DNA from: Pontederia crassipes
Lineage: Eukaryota; Streptophyta; Magnoliopsida; Commelinales; Pontederiaceae
Assembly: GCA_030549335.1 (NCBI GenBank)
Contig: CM060195.1
Location: forward strand, 30,818,874-30,882,873
DNA length: 64,000 bases
Direction of reading: 5' to 3'
The notes under the pieces were generated by a model, which did not search any database, was not told where the DNA came from, and saw only the letters and a list, made by a program, of their open reading frames with translations. The translations under genes and the position numbers were made by a program. Of the stretch, positions 35,034-47,194 are shown in pieces. The first letter of the stretch is position 1. Each line of letters begins with the position of its first letter.

Positions 35034-35664
35034 CCTTTTGATTAAAACTCTACTTACCCGACCGGCGGCTGACGGGGGCGGACGACGGCGATGCTGACCG
35101 CCAGCTGGGAGTCCCTGGAGGCGGCGGCGGCGACGGCGTAAAGTTGAAGTTGAGAGATGGCGAGGATCTGATGCCGGCGTTGAATTGATTCTGGGATTCG
35201 ATTTCGGTATCCAGGAGATATTAATAATATCTAATTCTTAGTCCTACTAGGATTATTAGTCGATGAATTCGTAGTCGTTTCTTTGTTTTCTAGTCTGTCT
35301 TTTTGTTTTCCAGTAACATCAAACAAAAATTTCTATTTCAACTCAGATTCGGGAGGAAGTGATGACAGTTGGGCGCCAAACGGATAATAATATTTTTCTT
35401 TTTTTTTCTTTTGAGTCATATATGATCATGCCAAAATAAAACACACCAATCCAACGCACAGCTACAAAACTTTTTCAAGTAATTGAGATTGAAAATAATT
35501 AGACTAAAACTGTTAAAGGTATAAATGGCACACTAATGGTTTATTGTTCAATTAATTAATGAATAATACTATAAAAAAACTGAGAAAATTTGAGTTTTAG
35601 CATTTCATACTTTTAAATTCATTGCAAGTCATCTGATGTAAAAGAAATTGAAGGGAAAATTACT

Positions 35665-38600
35665 TGTAATTATTGTATATTTAATATTTCATACTTCCTG
35701 GTGAGTTGAAATCGAATGTCGCAAGTATGTTTTAATTTGTGCTTTCTTTTCCTTCTAACTACTGTGCAGTTTCCGTTTATAGTTTCTATGCCCTTTTGTT
35801 CAGATTTCATTTGATTCCGCCCAACAAATTATAATCAACCTGATCACTGACTTCAAACAAATGGTTTATGAAGGTTTTAATTCAGAAAATCAACCTTATT
35901 ACAGCGGAAATATTTAAAGGTTCTTTCACGTTGATCTTATAAGGGTGACGATCACCATGAAAAGTTGACGCAACACCGCAATGGTCGACGCAACACCACA
36001 ATCTAAGTACCACCAATAGCAGAAAATCAGATAGCACAATATTGTCGGACAACATCTACCTGCAAGCAAAAATCACTCACAATCTGCGTAACAACAACTC
36101 TATTTATAGAGTTGTATAGCATACGTAACTACTAGGTGTGCACTGTTTCTCTAACTGTAGCACAATTGCTATTGCAGTGTTGTGTGGCTGTATTGCTCTC
36201 GTACATGTAACACCTCATTATGTACGGTTACATCTCCCACGTCCAACAATCTCCCACTCGCACATAATGAGTAACTTGTCATATGAATTTGTAAATAGCT
36301 GTGTAGTAAATAGATCGTACGACCCACGAGTATATTCACAACATAATACGGGAGAATTGCGACATGTTGGAGATATACAATCATTCAATCACATATACCA
36401 TGACCTGTTAGAGATACATGGTACTCAAACAACTTGAGAGCCAAGACTATAAAAAGTCGCTCAATCAATACGTGAGCCAGAACTATATCTTCATATAGTT
36501 TCTCAAGCAATCATGTTACTCGCTATGCCCTAAAGACACCTTGCTTGCACAGCTTAGACAACACACGTCTAACTCCGCGGTTACTCAATTTTATATATAT
36601 ATTTTATAGTTGGCCAACAACATATAAAATTTATGCAGCACCACTGAATCTTTCTCTCGCCCTCATATTTCTCGATTCTAAGTCAGCTGCTTTTCTAGAT
36701 GTGGCTCGATGGGCCGCATCCAATTTTAGCCTTTGAGTATCTCGCTAAAGTAGCAACACTAACATATCATTTTGAAATACAGTCAAGAGTCTAAGAAAAA
36801 TCTCCGGACTTGTTTAGTGGTTAAAGACTCACACATGTGATGAAGACTCGTTAACTATTTGTCACGTCTTAGGGTCGAATTAGCATACTTGGTGATACAC
36901 TCAAGTATTGCGATGGAGATTCCCATTAAAGGAGCGTATGTCATTGCTCAATAACACCGCATAGACTTATGTCCAGTTGCATATCTATAGCGTCTGACCT
37001 GAGTCCTCTCACTAGTCGTCCAAAATTTCGGCGCCTTTAAATGAGGTCTCATATTTGGCTCCCCTTGTCAAGTTACACGGAGTTGAAGTAAACTCGTGTT
37101 CAAGACTTTCCAAACAAATCAGGGCGGTTTTAGATCAAATTATGATTTTAAACCATTTCTTCTCCGCTCACTATACTCTAAGAGCCGGAGGCGATTATCC
37201 GTATGACATACTCTACTTATGTATAACAACTCATAATAACTTAAATAAAGAAATGAAAATACTTTCATTTAAAAAATAAGTGTTTAAGTAAAATTAGGAT
37301 TACATAATCCTATAGCTTTTACATGTTTAATAAATACATCTCTCGGAATAGGCTTCGTAAATGGGTCAGCCACATTCTGATGTGTAGACACATATTGAAT
37401 CATGATCCTTTTCTGAACATCTTCATTTCGTACAAATTTGTACTTAGTGTCGATATGCTTCCCTTTAGAGTGTTATTTCTCATCTTTGACATATGCAATG
37501 GTAGCTTGATATCACAGTATAGGTAAGTCTTTGAAGCATCATCAGCTACTCTCAGATGGCGAAGGAATTTGCCAAACCAAAGGCCTTCTTTTGCAGCTTC
37601 GGTACACGCCACGAATTCAGCTTCCATTGTTGACGATGCTATGCAATCTTGCTTCTTGCTGCTCCATGTCACAGCGCCATTGCTAAGCAAGAAGACTTGA
37701 CCATAGGTGGACTTGCATTCATCAACATCGCCAGCCCAATCAACATCGCCATTGCTGATCAGCATCCGTATATGCGACTAACTTTAGGCTTCCTTCTTGA
37801 TAGCATAGTGCGTAGTGAATGGTTTCCTTCAAGTATCTGAGAATCCTTTTGATAGCCTTCCAATATTGGTGTCCTGGATTAGACTAATATCGACTCACTA
37901 GACCAATGGCATGGCATATGTCGGGTTGAGTACACAACATGACGTACATCATACTTCCAACTACGTTGGCATAAGGAACAAAGGTCATAGCATTTTTTTC
38001 TTCTGAAGTCTTTGGACACATATTAAGACTTAAAGCTTCACCCCTTGCTATAGGAGTATCAATGGATTTGAGAACTTTTTTTATATAGGTTTCTTGCGAA
38101 AGAGCAATGAATCTCTTTGCACGATCTCGATGAATTTTTACTCCAAGTATATATGCTGCTTCATGCATGTCCTTCATCTCAAAGATTGAGGACAATCATT
38201 GCTTAATAGTATTTATATACTCATTATTTCCAACAAGCAAGATATCGTCGACATATGGAGTTAGAAATGCAAACTTATCTTTGGAGTCACATATATACAC
38301 AGTGGTCTTCATCAATCATAAAAAATCCAAAGGAAATTATTGATCGATGAAACTTTAAATACCACTGCCTAGATGATTGTTTTAGTCTGTATATGGACCG
38401 TCGCAATTTACATACTTTGCGCTCTTGACCATTTACAATGAAACATTTAGGTTGCTTCATGTAAATTTCTTCATCTAGTTCTCCATTTAGAAATGTTGTT
38501 TTTACATCCATCTGATGTAATTCTAAATCCATATGAACAATTATAACTAGGATTAAGCGAATTGAAGAAAATCTTGCAACTGGTGCCAAAGTTTCATCAT

Positions 38601-40303
38601 AATCTAAACCCTCCTTTTGTGTATATCCTTGTACAACAATGCGAGCTTTATATCTTTCTATGGATCCATCCGCACCACGTTTGACCTTGAGAACTTTATT
38701 CCCTATTGATCTTCTATCGGGTGGGAGATCAACCAAATCCCAGACTTGGTTATCTTTCATATACTTCATTTCTTCTTCCATTGGTTTCATCCATTTTTTC
38801 CTTCGAATGACACGAAAGAGCCTCCTCAATTGTTTTAGGTTCATGTTCATCTTCCGGACCAACTATAATAGCTTTTCCCTTAATCTCAAAATGACGATGT
38901 GGGATAGTTTTCTGATTAGTCCGACGTATTGAACATTATGGTATATCTCGCTCTTGAGTTGGCAATGATTCTCTTCCACTCTGATCAGTATTTTGAGATA
39001 AGGAAGCATACTCCTTAGTAGATTGATCTGTTGGATGAGCCAACTTATGATCTTCTTCCTCGTCGAGATGAAGATCTTTATCTATTTCGTCTTGCTTAGA
39101 AAAATCATCTTCTAAGAATCCTTTGGAGGTCTCAGAAAATCATCTTCTAGGAAAATCATCTTTACTTTCTATCTTTATCATAGTTCCATCATCATTTTCA
39201 CCTATGAAAATATATCCTTTGGAGGTCTCAGAATATTTTATAAAGATACATTTTTTCCCTTGATGATCCAATTTTCATACTTATGAGAAGTATGAAGTAC
39301 ATAGGCTGTGCACCCCCAGGAGCGCAAATAATTAAGTTTAGGTTTTTGGCCTATCCAGAGTTCGTAAGGAGTGGAATCTACAGTCTTTGATGGAACTCGA
39401 TTCAATATATAGGCTGTAGTTAACAAGGAATTACCTCAGAAAGAAATAAAAAGATTTGCTTGCGCCATCATTGATCGGACCATATCAAGTAGAGTTCAAT
39501 TTCGTCTTTCTGCAACATCATTTTGTTGCGGAGTTCTAGGAATTGTTAGTCTAATAATTCCTTTTTTATTACATAATTCTTGAAAGAGATCAAATAAATA
39601 TTCACGACCGTGATCTGTACGCAAGACTTTAACCTTGTAATCCAATTGATTCTTTTGAAACACTCTAATGCCTCATATCTTTTGAAAAGAATCATAATTA
39701 CTTGTAATTATTGTATATTTAATATTTAATACTTCCAGCGTGTTGTGTTCACCTTCAATATCTGATCGACTGGTGAGTTGAAATCGAATGTCGCAAGTAT
39801 GTTTTAATTTGTGCTTTCTTTTCCTTCTAACTACTGTGAGGTTTCCGTTTATAGTTTCTATGTCCTTTTGTTCTGATTCCATTCGTTTCTGCCCCACAAA
39901 TTATAATCAACCTGATCACTGACGTCAAACAAATGGTTTATGAAGGTTTTAATTAAGAAAACCAACCTTATTACAGCGGAAATATTCAGAGGTTGTTTCT
40001 CGTTGATCTCATAGCCGGGACGATGATCACCATGGAAAGTCGACGCAACACCACAATCTAAGTACCACCAGTAGCAGAAAATCAAATAGCACAATATTGT
40101 CGGACAGCATCTACCTGCAAGCAAAAATCACTCACAATCTACGTAGCAACAACTCTATTTATAGACTTGTATAGCATACGTAACTGCTAGGTGTGCACAG
40201 TTTCTCTAACTGTAGCACAATTGCTATTGCAGTGTTGTGTGGCTGTATTGCTCTCATACATGTAACACCCCGTTATGGGTGGTTACATCTCCCACGTCCA
40301 ACA
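35665..40303 (-). mobile_element. Ty1/copia element with two LTRs and a large internal deletion (unit 3)
   Basis: The 5' LTR is at about 39,703-40,303 and the 3' LTR at about 35,665-36,248; both start TGTTGGACGTGGGAGATG on the minus strand and have a TATA box. A polypurine tract (GCGAGTGGGAGAT) precedes the 3' LTR. Internal sequence holds integrase, RT and RNase H only. Gag, protease and the primer-binding site are gone, and the 5' LTR runs straight into the middle of integrase at about 39,690. The left LTR boundary is uncertain by about 10 bp. The segment 36,541-36,783 is present here and absent from unit 2. Confidence 0.75.
37400..39690 (-). pseudogene. copia pol: integrase, RT, RNase H, broken
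   Basis: Integrase: IIRLTIPRTPQQNDVAERRN near 39,480-39,560, then AYILNRVPSKTVDSTPYELW (39,410-39,350). RT: 38,862-38,287 with WMKPMEEEMKYMKDNQVWDL, then VQGYTQKEGLDYDETLAPVA, VKTTFLNGELDEEIYMKQP and YRLKQSSRQWYLKF. The palm motif region near 38,230-38,280 is shifted. Further RT (YILGVKIHRDRAKRF; VVGSMMYVMLCTQPDICHAI) lies at 38,195-37,884. RNase H: AGDVDECKSTYGQVFLLSNG and MEAEFVACTEAAKEGLW at 37,765-37,400. At least four breaks separate the pieces. Confidence 0.88.
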
Positions 40304-40676
40304 GTTTAATTATGGAAGATGTATAAATTACGATCACTGCATGCATAATTATTAAATTTGATGCGTGATGCCTGTTCTCTCGTCCCGATTGTTTTGTCAT
40401 CTCCGCCTCAAATGGATTTGAGACACCACGACGGGCGATCTCCACGTCGGGCGACCTCCGCATCGAGCGACGGACCTCTGGGCGACTACGCATAGGGCGA
40501 CGGTGGCGTACCTCCGGGCATAGGGCTACGGCCTCTTGTTTCCCGGTGAAGAATGGCAGCATCGGGCGAGGGTCAAGTTCCGATCCGAGGATGAAACTCC
40601 CACGATGGCCTATTGTTTTCGGGTGAAGAACTGCAGCGGGAGGCCAAGGTCAAGCTCTGATCTGAGGGTCAAGGCT
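40304..40676. other. flank between copia and CACTA-like region
   Basis: No recognisable gene. 40,400-40,660 is GC-rich, with repeated GGGCGAC/ACCTCCG strings and TGAAGAATGGCAGC / TGAAGAACTGCAGC repeated about 75 bp apart. It may be the outer part of another element. Confidence 0.3.
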
Positions 40677-41304
40677 CACTATATCCGTCGAAAATGTATA
40701 TTTCCGACTATCTAGTACCCGTCAAAAAATTGCTCGTCAATTATCGACGGTTTAAACTTCCGACGGGATATACCCGTCGAAAGTTTGGAGGGCATGACTC
40801 CCTTCGAAACTTCCGACAGGTCCCATCCGTCAGAAGTTTCGAGGGGGTTTGGCTCTCCAAACTTTCGACGGGTAAATCCTATCAGATGTTCCGACGTTAG
40901 ACGACCTGACACTATTCTGACATCGTTCCGATGGAAATTTCTGTCACAAATCTTATTTAAAATATAAAAAAATTGAATGTCAGCGGTCGGATCCAACGGT
41001 CGATTCCGGCCACCGGCCGATTTGTCTGGGAGAGAGGAATCTCACACCGGATGCCGACTAGAGTCCAGAGAGAGGGATTTGGCGCCGGCAATCAATATGT
41101 CGTCCAAAATTGAGAGAGATGGAGAAAGGGGGAGACGGCAGGAGCTGAAAGAGAGATAGATAAAGACGAAGAGGGAGAGAGGGGGGCGGTTGCGGCAACT
41201 CATCTGGCTGCCATGCAATAGAAATCCGGCCACGACGGTCGGATGTGGCCACCTGGCGACGGGATCGTTGCTCAATTTGGCCGACGGCCAGATCCGAGAG
41301 AGAG

Positions 41305-43356
41305 TGATGCATGCATTTTACAACATATAATTAGACTCTCATTTAGGCTTATTTTGTGTAATTGCTCATAGCATGCATTAATTTTTATGTTTATTTGTTT
41401 AAATTCTTTGAAGTAGTCATCTACCTCTAGTTGGTGTATTTTGCAGGAATTTTTGATGAAAAATAGCATAGGAATGGAATAAAAGAAGAAGCGTGAAAAT
41501 TGGAGACAATTCACCTTCCGAAAAATCAATTCTTGAATCTCACGGGTCGTTACTCTTTCTTCACGAGCCGTAAAAGATGGTTTAACGCCCCAACTGTTCG
41601 CTTTCATGGCTCTGGCAAAATCGATCCCTAAAGAGAAGGATTTCACAGGCCGTTAAATATCTCTCATAACCATGAAACCGGAGTTTCACACCACAGCATT
41701 GACGTTCACGGCTTTGACAAGCGCTTTTGAAGAAACTATATTTTCACAGGCCGTTAAATGTCTCTCATGGCCGTGAAAGTCGATTTTCACGCATCCTCCA
41801 GCATTTCACGGACCAAGAGGACTTTACATTCGTCTAAGTAAACTTACGTGTTGTGAGTCTTTTCTCATGACTATTACAGTGGATATTCACAGACCTGCAG
41901 CTTCAAGACTCCTACAGCAAGTCGCATATGGAAGAGCGTTATCACGGGTCGTGAGGTATACATAACAGGTCAACAAGAATGCTCTGAATCAAGATAGTGA
42001 CTTTCACGGGCCGTTAGATCTTTGTTACAGCTCGTGAAGTCACTAAAAGTTGTCTGCTTCAACCAGAAATGCTTGATTCATGACCGTGAATCAATCCTCA
42101 CGCCCCGTGACGACTGCAGCCAACTCCAACTACGACTCTGATTGAATCGTTAAAACATATTCAAAGGGCATGACGAACACAAATTTCGACATGGAAACAT
42201 GTTTTTAAAAGAATTCTCAAAGCACAAGAACTCCAGATCTTACCACCTGTCCCAAGAATCAATTGGAAACAAATTAGAACAAAAATTTCGAAGTTTTTCA
42301 AAGCAAAACTTTCAGAATCAATAGGACGACGAATTTACATTATTTCATAAGGAAAAGTTTTTGTTTATTCTCAAACTTCATGGAAACCTAAGCCTCTATA
42401 AAAGGGGATGTGTGGCAGCCTGAAATAATCATGCTAAGGCCTGCAACCGAAACTTTCAAGCCAAGAACAAAGGAGAACTTGTGAAGGACAAAGGAGAAGA
42501 TTTCTGCGTGGTAGACTCATGCGAGGATTGCGCAGCGGTTTCATCGTTGTTTCTTAAGAGTACTCTTTGTTTTATATATTGTTGGGATGATATTTTAGAC
42601 TTTCATGTTTTATCTATTTATCTTAGCACTCAGGATTGTTAGTTTTAATTTTACCTTTTTGTTTTAGTTGCAAGAGTTTTAGTGTATGAATCATTTTTAA
42701 TTTCTGATTAATCAAATAATAATTAGTTTAGTTTTTATGAATATGGTTGTTATGCTTAATGCTTTCCTATAGATTTTAATGATTTCTAGGTTGATGTAGT
42801 GCAAGCAATTCTCAATTCATAATTTTCTATTCGAATTGATTCTTAACTTTTATGTTGAAGCAATGCATGTCATAATCTAATAGAACCGTGTAGAATATTA
42901 GATTGTGCAATCTGCATAACTGCCCATGCGGGTGATTAAGTAGTTTAAGGATTACAACATATTGCATCTTGATTTCAATATAACCAATGATATATCCATT
43001 CAGAATAATTTCAAATTATTATTGTCTTAAAATAGTTTATTTACCTAGTTAGGGAGATCATATTTTTAGTGTCCTTAATTTTCTTAAAAAGTAAATATGA
43101 ACTTCATGTTTATCTGATTTTACAAACATTATAGATTGTTCGAATCATTGTATATCATCCTAAGGACTTCGTTAGTTTTAGTTTTTTTTTTTTGTTATTT
43201 TATTTTCTGCACACTTTTACCAAACTTTATGTCAACTCTTGTTAATCTATGAAATTAGTTTAGTTAAGTAAGTTAATTTCTCGTGGGTTCGACACTCTAC
43301 TCTTGCACTTTATTACTTCAGCGACTAGTGCACTTGCTAGCATTCAAATATTACCA
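41305..43356 (+). mobile_element. Athila-like solo LTR (boundaries approximate)
   Basis: The probable start is TGATGCATGCATTTTAC and the end near ATTCAAATATTACCA. A promoter-like CTCTATAAAAGGGG lies at 42,396-42,409, and the U5-like landmark TTCTCGTGGGTTCGACAC, then GCACTTGCTAG, lies at 43,277-43,340, the order expected in an LTR. No internal region or second LTR is present, and no clear target duplication was seen. Confidence 0.5.
41535..42115 (+). repeat. clustered short palindromes, TTTCACGGCC type
   Basis: Pairs of TTCACRGGCCGTTA and GGCCGTGAA recur: 41,538-41,575, 41,641-41,680, 41,745-41,781, 41,942-41,955, 42,002-42,043 and 42,078-42,113. Each pair could form a hairpin with an arm of about 10 bp and a loop of about 13 bases. 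They lie within the presumed U3 of the LTR. Confidence 0.55.
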
Positions 43357-43560
43357 ATTTGCATCGGATCTGGCTACCGGCCGAATCTGGCCACCAGGTG
43401 GCCGATCTGGCCACGGCAGCTGATCTGGCCGCGATGAACGTATCCGGGCTGCAGCAGCCGGATGTAGCCGCCATGTGTCAATCTGGCCGACGCAGCCGGA
43501 TCCGGGCTACGGGCAGCCGTTGCGGATGGCCGATCAAGCTGCCCGACGGCTGAAGTTGAC

Positions 43561-43800
43561 ATAGAGGGAGGAGAGAGGGGGAGGGCTACAGGAGCCGGGA
43601 TCTCCGAAGTCGTGGGAGGTCGCCGAAGCCAAAAGAGAGGGAGATGGAGAGGTGGGAGAAAGAGAGAGGAGATGGAGAGAGAGACCGAAGAGGGATAGAT
43701 ATCGGGGAAGAGAAGGGAGAGAGAGTTACAGGGAGAGAGGGAAAATTACATAGAGAGAAGGGTGAGAGAGAGCGGAGAGAGGGAAAAACACACGGGAAAA
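43561..43800. repeat. purine-rich GA tract
   Basis: About 240 bp consisting almost only of GAGAGA/GGGAGA on the plus strand, a low-complexity sequence. A similar pyrimidine-rich tract lies at 7,040-7,145 in the CACTA-like element of unit 1. Confidence 0.65.
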
Positions 43801-44099
43801 ATTAAACATTTCGATGGATATGACCTTCGAAAGTACAGACGAATTTAAATCCGTCAATAATTTTGAAGGAGCTAACCTTTGGTATTTAAAATAATATTAT
43901 TTAAGATTATTTCATCAAACCACCCCTAAATTATCACGATTTATAACCCCAAACTACGAATTTCATTTTTTGGGTCCCTAAATATGATGATTTTTCTAAT
44001 TTGATCCTTCCGTTTAATTCCGTCAACTTTTACATTAACTTTGGTGTGAAAAATCGAAGTTACCCTTCGTAACACATCAAATAAAAAAATAAAAAAGAA

Positions 44100-44920
44100 T
44101 AGTCACCGATGATGAGGAAAAATGGGTAGCAGAGGGGGCACCGCCATCGGCACGAGCTTCACAGGCGACAACCGGTGACGTGGGGGAGGCGGGCGCCTCC
44201 TCCAGCACAAGACGACTAGTGACGTGGGGGAAGGGGAAGACTCGACTTCCGTGGTTGCCACCGATGGACGCTCTCCGACGATGAGAAGAAGACGTCCGCG
44301 GTCGAAGGGGGGCCCTCGCGAGATCGCGGGAGGACGCGAGATTGCCGGAGATGAGATCGCAGGAGGGCGCGAGATCGTCGGAAGCGGGGTGACGACAATG
44401 AGGATGCGGGTGTGGGAGAGGAGGAGGTCGTAACAGAGGTCAGCCGAAGCGTCAGGGGCTGTCAAAGAGGTCAGAATGGAGCTAGCGAAGGGTCTAGACG
44501 TCATCCTCGGTGATCTGCATCTCGTGCTAGGCCGCGGCGATGTAGTTGCGGAAAGGGCGGTAGAGGTCGCCGTAGATGTCTTCTTCTCGGGCAGTGGCGT
44601 TCATCCCCGCTGCGTGTGAGACCTTCGAGATTGGATACGGCTGGACGGTCGGAGAGTGATCTCGCTGGTGATGAAATCGTGGACGATGAGCAATGGGGGA
44701 GGGGGCGTCTAGATCGCAGGCAATGAGCAAAGGGGGTTGCCGGCGAGATCCAGGGGTGACCTCCCCTTTCGTCGCCCCCTTTGTGGGCCGTCACCGGCGA
44801 TCGCAGGGGTGACGAGTGCGAGGGTGCAGGCGTAAGAGAGGAGGAGGCCGCGATGGAGGTCAGGCAAGGCCGCGGCGATGTAGTTGTGGAAAGGGGAGGT
44901 CGACTGCGGACGTTTAATTA
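44100..44920 (-). pseudogene. GC-rich possible captured gene fragment, function unknown
   Basis: The minus strand reads ISKVSHAAGMNATAREEDIY and GDLYRPFRNYIAAA, then a stop, EMQITEDDV and LHSDLFDS in nearby frames, followed by proline/serine-rich sequence. The residue mix looks like genuine decayed protein sequence, but I do not recognise the family. GCCGCGGCGATGTAGTTG occurs at 44,531-44,548 and 44,870-44,887, so part of the fragment is duplicated within 340 bp. It lies inside the CACTA-like region, a class known to pick up gene pieces. Composition contrasts sharply with the AT-rich DNA on both sides. Confidence 0.4.
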
Positions 44921-44929
44921 GTCATCGGT

Positions 44930-46180
44930 AACTAAAATAATAATTTATTATTATTTTTATAATATAATACATATCTATCTTCCATTTTATTCATATTATA
45001 TTATATTGTATTATTAATATTTATAATCATATATATTAGTACTTATAATTAATATATACATACAATTGAATCTGTCGATAATTCTGAAGGGATTAGCCAT
45101 AGGTAATTATAATAATATTATTTAATATCAATGTTTATAATTCATATCTATCTTTCTACCTTTACTTATATTCTTTTCTTAATGTATTAATAAATAATAT
45201 GATTAAATAAGTTATCATTATTTTTTTTATTTTCTCATAATTGTCTTTAAGTTTTATCTTTTTACTCATTTTTTAATATATTTATAGATATAGAATATAG
45301 ATTATAAATATATTTAGAATATAAAATAGATAAATTTTAGTATGCACTAAAATTTTAACATAATAATTATTTTTAATATAAATCACAATATGACTCTTTA
45401 AAAATATATAAAAGGACGTTACAGAAGACATGATATGTTTTCTATAAAAACTTTTATCCATATTTTTTTATTTTTAATAAACATTTATTGTTATAAGATA
45501 ATAAAAATTAAATTTAAATTTCACAATTATTAAAAAAAAGTAACTTGATAGATTAAATTTATATCTAATTCTATAAATAATGATGAACTTTTTTATAAAT
45601 CACAAATGACCCTTTAAAAGTATACAAAATGACATATTATAAAAGACACATCTATCTTAGTACTAATGTTAATCAATATGTGTACATATTATCCATATTA
45701 TATATCTTAATATTAAAATCATTAGATATAATTAGATAAATAATAAGTGAATTATTAGAACTTAGAATACTTATCATTCAAATTTTTTTAAAAAATATTT
45801 TTTTATGAATAAGAGGTAATCCATAAATTTATACTTATGATTAAAACTAATTTATGTTATGATTAAAATTAGTTATATTATGATCAAAAGTAGTTATATT
45901 TTGGACAGGATTCTAATATATTTTAATTTTATTAAAATTTATCTATTTTATATTAAAAAATATTTATAATATATATTCTATATCTATAAATATATTAAGG
46001 TAAATGAGTAAAAAGATAAAATATTAAAGAAAATTATGTGAAAATGAAAACAATGATAATTTATTTCATATATTATTTTATTAATGCATCAAGAAAAGAA
46101 TAAAAGTAAATGTAGAAAGAGAAATATTATATTATAAACATTAATAATAAATTATTATTTTAATTACCAACAAATTTAGC
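44930..46180. other. AT-rich stretch, no gene seen
   Basis: Long A/T runs and short inverted segments only. TATTTATAGATATAGAATATAG at about 45,287 and its near inverse at about 45,965-45,990 suggest that 45,200-45,400 and 45,930-46,130 are an inverted pair of about 200-300 bp. Confidence 0.35.
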
Positions 46181-46530
46181 ATTCAGAATTATCGACGGAT
46201 TTGAATCCCATATTAAGCATATAAAATAATAATTGTAGAACAATAAAATATCATTTTAGACTTTTCGGTAATTAAAATAATAAAATATTAAGCATATATT
46301 AATATTATATTACATGTATTATTATAAAATTAATTACCTGCAGGCTTAACCTTCAAAATTACTGATGGATTTATATCCGTCTGTAATTCTGAAGGATAGG
46401 CCCCGACGAGAATTTGTCGTCCATAGTAGCGAAGGATTTGTTGACCTTCGATATTTCGGAAGGTTTTTTTTAATCCGTTGAAAAATGCGCAGGAATTCTA
46501 TTCATCGCAAACAGGTGATTTTCTTGTAGT

Positions 46531-47194
46531 TTGAGTCGTACAACATTAAATCTAATTACTTAATTTGATGTGCTAACATTAAATCATTAATTTTATATTT
46601 TTAACACTTTCCATATTTACAATAATTAAGGGAGGAAAAATATTTTTTAATAAGAATTTAATAAAATTTGAATTCATACTATGTTAAATATAATGTGCTA
46701 ATCATTTTTAAAAAAAATTAAGTCGAAGAACAACATCATATATTTTATGTTCTTAACAAATATTTACATATAACATAAAAGGCAACAAGACTTTTGACAT
46801 ATATATGGCAAAGCTGAGAAAAAAAGGTCGGACAATCAAATGAAGATGTACTTTATGTTGCCAATGTTTTGTGTTCAAATCAGTAGAAACAACAATTTCA
46901 TTATTTTATGTTTGTGGAGGAAAATTTTTTTTGTTTACATCATTTTTGAATTTTTGTATATACAAAAAATTCTCGTTTGATAATGAGCGTACTAGGATAT
47001 CAAATTAGTCGAGCTCAACCGTGGATCGAAACTTTAATTTGTTACGCTCCTTAGCTCCGACGATCGACGTCGTTTCCGTGCACTGATGCGGCAACCCAAA
47101 AAATATATGAAAACATATCACCAATCATTTGGCCATGCGGTAATTCTAGTGGGAAAAATAATACAAGGGAATCAAATGCCATCGCCGCCAGAAT
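46531..47194. other. intergenic, 3' flank of F-box copy 4
   Basis: AT-rich, no gene or element end recognised apart from the CACTA-like right end at 46,530. Confidence 0.4.

Larger units (their letters stand above)
40677..46530. mobile_element. CACTA-like region with nested insertions (ends tentative)
   Basis: The left side begins CACTATATCCGTCGAAAATG and is crowded with CGTCGAAA/TTTCGACGGG motifs (40,685-40,900). The right side carries CCTTCGATATTTCGGAAGG-type motifs and ends TTTTCTTGTAGT at 46,530, one base short of a CACTA terminus. No matching 3-bp target duplication was found, so the limits are not proven. Between them are a solo-LTR-like insert, purine-rich repeats, a GC-rich possible gene fragment and 1.5 kb of AT-rich DNA. 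Confidence 0.4.

Noticed and set aside
41535-42115. CRISPR-like array reading of the spaced palindromes
   Set aside because: Repeats are degenerate and unevenly spaced, the genome is a plant, and no cas genes exist; they belong to an LTR.
40677-46531. Treating 40,677-46,530 as one proven CACTA element
   Set aside because: The left CACTA string and right TTCTTGTAGT are suggestive, but the last base is wrong and the 3-bp flanks do not match, so limits remain tentative.
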